From contig NZ_CM001977.1 of NCBI RefSeq assembly GCF_000406165.1, positions 1,992,124-2,056,123 of the forward strand: 64,000 nucleotides of DNA, written 5' to 3'. Below, piece after piece: positions 59,073 to 64,000 of the stretch. The notes beneath the pieces are model-generated. The model made no database searches, had not been told where the DNA came from, and worked only from the letters and a program-made list of their open reading frames with translations. Position 1 is the stretch's first letter; each line of letters starts with the position of its first letter. A program made the position numbers and the translations under genes. This DNA is from Dickeya zeae NCPPB 2538. GTDB lineage: Bacteria > Pseudomonadota > Gammaproteobacteria > Enterobacterales > Enterobacteriaceae.

Positions 59073-59656
59073 TTGCTCCCTCCTTTCAAGAATCACCGTT
59101 TTGTTGAGAGTGAAATCTGTCTGATTATCTGGATAAATTTCGTCACGTTTATCTGTGAGCGATATTCAGTATGGCTGCAATACCGTTTCTTGCCCGATTC
59201 TTTCCCGATATAGGGCACAAAAAGCGTGTAAGGGACGCATTACGCTGCTTTATGAATCGATTCAGGGCAGACTGACATCGGCAGGATTTATTTTAGGGGT
59301 CGAATAAATAAATTATGTGATATCGGTCGACAATCGGTGGCTGAATTGCACTGGTGATGGCTGTATTACGCGTGATGCGACCTGCTTCGCGGAGTCACAG
59401 AAAATCGTTGTGGAAAATAGCATTGACTCTGTTAAAGTTACTCTCCCTTTAATTACAGAGGAGTTACGGGTAAACGCCCTTCCTATGGACTGTCACCGAC
59501 GATTCATTTCTTTTACTCCGGCGCTGGCCGGTGGTGTTCTTCAGCCAATAGGCCATTCAGGCCGTATTCAGCCTTGTACTGATATCTCTCTTTTTCTTTC
59601 GCTGCACAATGCGACGGCATTGATGTCGTTTGCTCGTTCATTTTCCGGAGTCTGAC
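59073..59656. promoter_or_regulatory. Divergent region between manX and yoaE
   Basis: A 584-base region with promoters for manXYZ (left) and yoaE (right). TGTGAGCGATATTCAG at about 59154 is a weak CRP-half-site match. A plus-strand frame of 112 codons (59317-59655) ends one base before the yoaE ATG; it has no recognised family and no strong RBS. No other gene is seen. Confidence 0.45.
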
Positions 59657-61207
59657 ATGGAATTTTTGCTGGATCCCTCAATCTGGGCAGGCTTACTGAC
59701 GCTGGTGGTACTCGAAATTGTATTGGGTATCGATAACCTGGTGTTCATCGCCATTCTGGCAGATAAACTGCCTGCCAGGCAGCGTGACAAGGCGCGTATC
59801 ATCGGTTTATCGCTGGCGCTGTTGATGCGGCTTTGCCTGTTATCACTGATTTCCTGGATGGTAACACTGACTCGACCACTGTTTTTCGTCGGGCAGTTTA
59901 GCTTTTCGGGGCGCGATTTGATTTTACTGGCCGGGGGAATATTTTTGCTGTTCAAGGCAACGATGGAGTTGCATGAACGGCTGGAAAACCGCCCGCATGA
60001 TCCCAATGCCAACCGTGCGCAGGCAAGTTTCTGGGCCGTAGTGGTACAGATTGTTATCCTGGATGCGGTGTTCTCGCTGGATGCGGTGATTACGGCGGTT
60101 GGTATGGTCAACCATCTCGGTGTGATGATGACCGCCGTGGTGATTGCGATGGCCATTATGCTGTTGGCATCGAAGCCGTTAACCCGTTTTGTGAACGCGC
60201 ATCAAACCGTCGTTGTGCTTTGTCTGAGCTTCTTGCTGATGATTGGCTTGAGTCTGGTAGCGGAAGGATTTGGTTTCCATATCCCGAAAGGCTACCTGTA
60301 CGCGGCGATCGGTTTTTCGATCATTATCGAACTGTTTAATCAGGTTGCCCGGCACAATTTCATCAAACACCAGTCTCACCGACCGATGCGTGAACGTACC
60401 GCCGAAGCGATTTTGCGTCTGATGGGGGCGCGCAAAGCGACCCATGATGAGGAAGAGCAGCCGCTGCAACAACCGGAAGAAACGTTTGCGGAAGAAGAAC
60501 GCTACATGATAAGCGGGGTGTTGACGCTGGCTTCCCGTTCCCTGCGTAGTGTCATGACGCCGCGTACCGATATTTCCTGGGTGGACAGTGAACGGTCGGT
60601 GGAAGATATCCGCCTGCAATTACTGGATACGCCGCATAGCCTGTTTCCGGTGTGTCGGGGCTCGCTGGATGAACTGGTCGGTGTCGTGCGTGCCAAAGAC
60701 TTGCTGGTCGCGTTGGAAGAGCATACCGATGTGGAGCAGTTTGCTGCCAACAACCCGCCGATCGTGGTGCCTGAAACATTGGATGTGATCAATCTGCTGC
60801 CGGTATTACGCCGGGCAAAAGGTAGTTTGGTGATCATTACTAATGAGTTTGGCGTGGTACAAGGGCTGGTTACGCCGCTGGATATTCTGGAGGCGATCGC
60901 TGGCGAATTCCCGGATGAAGATGAAACGCTGGATATCATCGAAGAGGGTGACGGCTGGCTGGTGCGAGGCGGTACTGACTTGCATTCGTTGCAGCAGGTG
61001 CTCAACGTGCAGGATCTGGTCGACCCGAAAGAGGATTATACCTCGCTGGCAGGATTGCTGTTGGCGCACAGTGATGAGTTCCCCAAAGTGGGTGACACAC
61101 TGGAACTGCACCGGTTGCGTTTCCTGATTGTAGAAGCGACGGACTACCGTATTGAACTGGTTCGGGTGGTTCGCGTACCGGAAACGACGGCAGAAAGCGC
61201 TGTATAA
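59657..61207 (+). CDS. yoaE: TerC/CBS/CorC-type membrane protein YoaE
   Basis: A 516-residue inner-membrane protein. The start at 59657 matches E. coli YoaE (EFLLDPSIWAGLLTLVVLEIVLGIDN); CCGGAG lies upstream. An N-terminal TerC domain has seven or so helices with acidic sites GIDNLVFIA and DAVFSLDAVITAVGMV. Two CBS domains follow at about 300-420, and a CorC_HlyC transporter-associated domain ends it. TerC proteins are linked to metal export during metalation of secreted proteins. It converges with sdaA. Confidence 0.92.
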   Translation: MEFLLDPSIWAGLLTLVVLEIVLGIDNLVFIAILADKLPARQRDKARIIGLSLALLMRLCLLSLISWMVTLTRPLFFVGQFSFSGRDLILLAGGIFLLFKATMELHERLENRPHDPNANRAQASFWAVVVQIVILDAVFSLDAVITAVGMVNHLGVMMTAVVIAMAIMLLASKPLTRFVNAHQTVVVLCLSFLLMIGLSLVAEGFGFHIPKGYLYAAIGFSIIIELFNQVARHNFIKHQSHRPMRERTAEAILRLMGARKATHDEEEQPLQQPEETFAEEERYMISGVLTLASRSLRSVMTPRTDISWVDSERSVEDIRLQLLDTPHSLFPVCRGSLDELVGVVRAKDLLVALEEHTDVEQFAANNPPIVVPETLDVINLLPVLRRAKGSLVIITNEFGVVQGLVTPLDILEAIAGEFPDEDETLDIIEEGDGWLVRGGTDLHSLQQVLNVQDLVDPKEDYTSLAGLLLAHSDEFPKVGDTLELHRLRFLIVEATDYRIELVRVVRVPETTAESAV

Positions 61208-61226
61208 GCCGTGTCGGCCGTATGAT

Positions 61227-61255
61227 GTAACGCCCGCCGTTGTGGCGGGCGTTAC
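61227..61255. terminator. Hairpin between yoaE and sdaA
   Basis: GTAACGCCCGCC (61227-61238) pairs perfectly with GGCGGGCGTTAC (61244-61255) around 5 bases. There is no T-run in either direction, but the position between convergent genes suggests a terminator or stabilising element. Confidence 0.65.
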
Positions 61256-61306
61256 TGGCGCAAAAGTATCAATTCCTATCAGGATGAACCAATAGCGCGT
61301 TTGCGA

Positions 61307-62668
61307 TCAGTCGCATTGCACCTTGATCGCCAGCCCTCCGCGGGAGGTTTCGCGGTATTTGGCATTCATGTCCTTGCCGGTTTCGTACATGGTTTCAATC
61401 ACCTTATCGAGTGATACGCGGGCTTCAGTCGTTCGACGTATCGCCATGCGCGTCGCGTTGATAGCTTTGACGGACGCGATAGCATTGCGCTCGATACACG
61501 GCACTTGCACCTGTCCGGCAACCGGATCGCAGGTCAGGCCTAAATTGTGTTCCATACCGATTTCGGCGGCTACACACACCTGCTCCGGGCTGGCACCCAG
61601 TAACTCAGCCAGACCCGCTGCGGCCATTGAACAGGCCACGCCCACTTCACCCTGACAACCGACTTCAGCTCCGGAAATAGACGCATTCATTTTATACAAC
61701 GACCCGATCGCACCGGCCGCCATGAAATAACGCAGGTAGATACCGGGGCCGACAGGTTCGATAAAGTGATCATAGTAGGCCAGTACCGCTGGCACGATGC
61801 CACAAGCGCCGTTGGTCGGTGCGGTGACAACGCGCCCTCCGGCGGCGTTTTCCTCGTTGACCGCCAGTGCGAACATATTGACCCAGTCCACCACGTTCAT
61901 CGGGTCGTTAGATAGCTTGTCCGAAGAGACCAACATGCGGCGAAGTGCGGCGGCGCGGCGCGGTACTCGCAGCGGGCCTGGCAACACACCTTCGGTGTTC
62001 ATGCCGCGATCCATACACGCGCGCATGGTTTGCCAGACTGCGGCGAAATAATCCTCAATTTCCTGGCGGCTATGCAACGCCAGTTCGTTGCGCATCATCA
62101 TGCCGGAAATGGAAAGCCCGCTTTGTTTGCAGTGCTCCAGAATTTCCCGGGCGGAGCGATAAGGATGCGGTACGGTGAGGGGATCTTCCTGAGTCTGGCC
62201 AAAGTGCGCTTCATCGACGATAAACCCACCGCCAATCGAATAATACGTTTGGCGAAACAGCGGAAGATCGGCAGCAAAAGCGGTCAGTGTCATGCCGTTT
62301 TCGTGCAACGGCAAATTTTCTCCCCGGAAGACCATGCCGCCTTCTCGGGGGAAGGCGACCTCATGCACTCCCGCCAGAGATAACCGTTCGGTCTGCTCGA
62401 CTTCCCGAATGAACGTCGGGATAGCATCAATATCCACCGTATCGGGTTGGTTACCTGCCAGGCCAAGGATAATCGCGATATCGGTATGGTGCCCCTTGCC
62501 GGTCAGAGCCAGAGAGCCGTAAACCTCGACCATGACCCGATCGGTACGGGACAGCAAATCCCGCTGTTGCAGTTCATCGACAAATTGCTTACCGGCTTTC
62601 ATCGGTCCAACCGTATGAGAGCTGGAGGGGCCAATTCCGATTTTGAACATGTCGAATACGCTTATCAC
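61307..62668 (-). CDS. sdaA: L-serine ammonia-lyase SdaA
   Basis: A 453-residue iron-sulfur L-serine deaminase that produces pyruvate and ammonia. MISVFDMFKIGIGPSSSHTVGPM is the serine-binding N-terminus. Cys ligands of the 4Fe-4S cluster lie in PTNGACGIVPAV, EVGCQGEVGVACSMAAAG and LTCDPVAGQVQVPCIERN. The length equals E. coli SdaA (454). It converges with yoaE. Confidence 0.96.
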   Translation of the reverse strand: MISVFDMFKIGIGPSSSHTVGPMKAGKQFVDELQQRDLLSRTDRVMVEVYGSLALTGKGHHTDIAIILGLAGNQPDTVDIDAIPTFIREVEQTERLSLAGVHEVAFPREGGMVFRGENLPLHENGMTLTAFAADLPLFRQTYYSIGGGFIVDEAHFGQTQEDPLTVPHPYRSAREILEHCKQSGLSISGMMMRNELALHSRQEIEDYFAAVWQTMRACMDRGMNTEGVLPGPLRVPRRAAALRRMLVSSDKLSNDPMNVVDWVNMFALAVNEENAAGGRVVTAPTNGACGIVPAVLAYYDHFIEPVGPGIYLRYFMAAGAIGSLYKMNASISGAEVGCQGEVGVACSMAAAGLAELLGASPEQVCVAAEIGMEHNLGLTCDPVAGQVQVPCIERNAIASVKAINATRMAIRRTTEARVSLDKVIETMYETGKDMNAKYRETSRGGLAIKVQCD

Positions 62669-62922
62669 GCTGAAACTCCTCTCAGGGCGTTGCCTGTTGT
62701 GACTATTTGCCTGTTGTGACTATATAGGAAGCGGGCCATTGTTGCTCGCCATACCACCACTTATCCGGTGTGATGGCGCGGAGCTGACTCGCTTTAGAAT
62801 AAAACTCGATAGAATGCGCTATTGTAGTGGAGAGTATGCTGCCATATTCGGCTTTTCACATGAAATAAAGTTATGTTATGCCGAAAAATAACTTATGGCT
62901 GGCGAGGAGGAACACGCAGAGA

Positions 62923-63546
62923 TCAAACTGACTCCGGCATCGCCACGTGCAGTGCTAACTGACGAATGATGGCAGCGGTTAACCCCCAGACCAGTTGCTG
63001 CTGATACCAGGAGAGATACACCCGGTGGCGTTGTTGATGGCGTTTGATATCAAGCGGGTAGTAACGCTGTAGGGCGAACGCCTCGCGTAATGGCATTTCA
63101 AACAGTTCTGCGACTTCATCGGCGTTGGGATGAAAGGGCGTGTCCTCCGGCAACAGCCCGACCACCGGCGTGACCTGATAACCACTGGAGCTGTCGAAGG
63201 CGGGTAGCGTACCCAAAATCTGAACCGATGCCGGAGGAATGGCGACTTCCTCCTGGGCTTCACGCAGTGCGGTGGCAATCAGCGAGGCGTCTTCTGGGTC
63301 TGCCGCTCCGCCGGGGAACGCTACCTGCCCGGCATGCTTACGCAGGTGGGGCGAACGGCGTGTCAACAGCAGGCACGGGTCCGGGCGACGGATAATCGGT
63401 ATCAGTACGGCAGCCTGCCGTTGGTGGCGCGTAATCGGCAAAACCGGTGCTGTTTGCAACTGAAAGCGTGTAATAAACGCGTCCAGATCGTAAGGGGAGT
63501 CATCCTCCGTATCGGACAAGAAAGGCAACAGCGTGGTATCCGTCAT
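62923..63546 (-). CDS. nudL: Nudix CoA pyrophosphatase NudL
   Basis: A 207-residue Nudix enzyme, about 15 residues longer than E. coli NudL at the N-terminus. The UPF0035 lead RSPHLRKHAGQVAFPGGAADPEDASLIATALREAQEEV joins the Nudix box (G-x5-E-x7-REUxEE). Relatives cleave CoA and its derivatives. The start has GGAGGG about 9 bases upstream. It follows pabB by 18 bases, so the two are probably cotranscribed. Confidence 0.9.
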   Translation of the reverse strand: MTDTTLLPFLSDTEDDSPYDLDAFITRFQLQTAPVLPITRHQRQAAVLIPIIRRPDPCLLLTRRSPHLRKHAGQVAFPGGAADPEDASLIATALREAQEEVAIPPASVQILGTLPAFDSSSGYQVTPVVGLLPEDTPFHPNADEVAELFEMPLREAFALQRYYPLDIKRHQQRHRVYLSWYQQQLVWGLTAAIIRQLALHVAMPESV

Positions 63547-63564
63547 CTTGTTCAGCCCTCCGGT

Positions 63565-64000
63565 TTACTCCATGGTCGATATTGTTAATAACGGCAGAAT
63601 ACGGCCAATCTTGTCGAATGTTTCCTGATATTCTGCCTGTTCTTCGCTATCGGCCACAATTCCACCACCCGCCCAGCAGGACAGTGTGCCGTTGGTGGCG
63701 ATCAGTGTGCGGATGGTGATGTTGGTATCCATGGTGCCGCAAACGCTGAGATAACCGATACTGCCGCAATACGCATTGCGTCGGTGAGGTTCCAGTTCCT
63801 CGATAATCTCCATCGCCCGCACCTTGGGCGCACCGGTGATCGAGCCGCCGGGAAAGCAGGCGCGCAGCAGGTCGGTGGCGTGCTGTTGCGACGGGAGTTG
63901 CGCTTCGATGGTGCTGACCAGATGGTGTACTGCCGGAAACGGCTCCACCACAAATAGCTCGGGAACACGCACGCTACCCGGCACGGCGACCCGACCAATA
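63565..64000 (-). CDS. pabB: Aminodeoxychorismate synthase component I, C-terminal part
   Basis: The visible 145 codons are the chorismate-binding end of PabB; the gene continues beyond the window edge. FPAVHHLVSTIEAQLP, RACFPGGSITGAPKVRAMEIIEELE, NAYCGSIGYLS and GGGIVADSEEQAEYQETFDKIGRIL match E. coli PabB. With PabA it makes 4-amino-4-deoxychorismate for folate. TrpE and EntC share the fold, but the order pabB-nudL-sdaA settles the identity. Confidence 0.93.
   Translation of the reverse strand, partial: IGRVAVPGSVRVPELFVVEPFPAVHHLVSTIEAQLPSQQHATDLLRACFPGGSITGAPKVRAMEIIEELEPHRRNAYCGSIGYLSVCGTMDTNITIRTLIATNGTLSCWAGGGIVADSEEQAEYQETFDKIGRILPLLTISTME

Noticed and set aside
1..64000. CRISPR arrays, tRNA or rRNA genes, complete insertion sequences
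   Set aside because: None recognised on reading either strand; no regular spacer-repeat pattern or cloverleaf consensus stood out.

Overview
The window is a chromosomal segment of a soft-rot enterobacterium, almost certainly Dickeya (close to D. dadantii 3937). Two things point there: E. coli-like housekeeping synteny (phoQ-phoP-purB-hflD-mnmA-nudJ-rluE / icd; thrS-infC-rpmI-rplT-pheM-pheS-pheT-ihfA; cspC-rlmA-mntP-yobD-manZYX-yoaE-sdaA-nudL-pabB), and a dense pectin-catabolism regulon (ogl, kdgR, paeX, kdgM, togBANM, pelW, kduD, kduI, kdgF). No tRNA, rRNA, CRISPR array or intact insertion sequence was recognised.

Layout. Bases 1-4252 are an AT-rich accessory stretch. It holds the end of a SymE-type toxin gene, a scrap of a CdiA/FhaB-type haemagglutinin, and a run of small genes that look like orphan immunity genes of contact-dependent or polymorphic toxins (DUF596-like, Imm63-like, CdiI-like and several unrecognised). 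Short leftover toxin C-terminal tails lie between them. Bases 4.4-7.7 kb are a feo iron(II) uptake operon with two FeoA proteins, preceded by FNR-like and Fur-like sites. Bases 8-19.5 kb carry pepT, roxA, phoPQ, purB, hflD, mnmA, nudJ, rluE and icd. At 20.4-22.6 kb is a GAF-PAS-GGDEF-EAL protein, then htpX.

From 24.2 to 26.9 kb are ogl and its regulator kdgR, then yebO. From 27.2 to 34.5 kb is the translation cluster, with an AUU-started infC and the pheM attenuator. From 34.6 to 39.7 kb are ygbA (NsrR-like operator), yddG, nadE, osmE, tcyP and ydjM (LexA box). From 39.7 to 50.5 kb is the pectin block: outer-membrane porin KdgM, acetylesterase PaeX, oligogalacturonide ABC transporter TogMNAB, cytoplasmic lyase PelW, then KduI, KduD and KdgF, which process the unsaturated products. 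KdgR-box-like palindromes precede ogl, kdgM, pelW and the kduI/kdgF divergence. An ERIC-like repeat separates kduI from kduD. From 50.8 to 64 kb are yniB, yniA, a 1.2 kb gene-poor stretch, yobF-cspC, rlmA, mntP with its yybP-ykoY riboswitch, yobD, manZYX, yoaE, sdaA, nudL and the 3' part of pabB.

Together the pectin genes form a route from uptake of oligogalacturonides (KdgM, TogMNAB), through deacetylation (PaeX) and cleavage (PelW, Ogl), to conversion towards 2-keto-3-deoxygluconate (KdgF, KduI, KduD), under the KdgR repressor encoded in the same window. The most unusual region is the orphan-immunity array at the left end.
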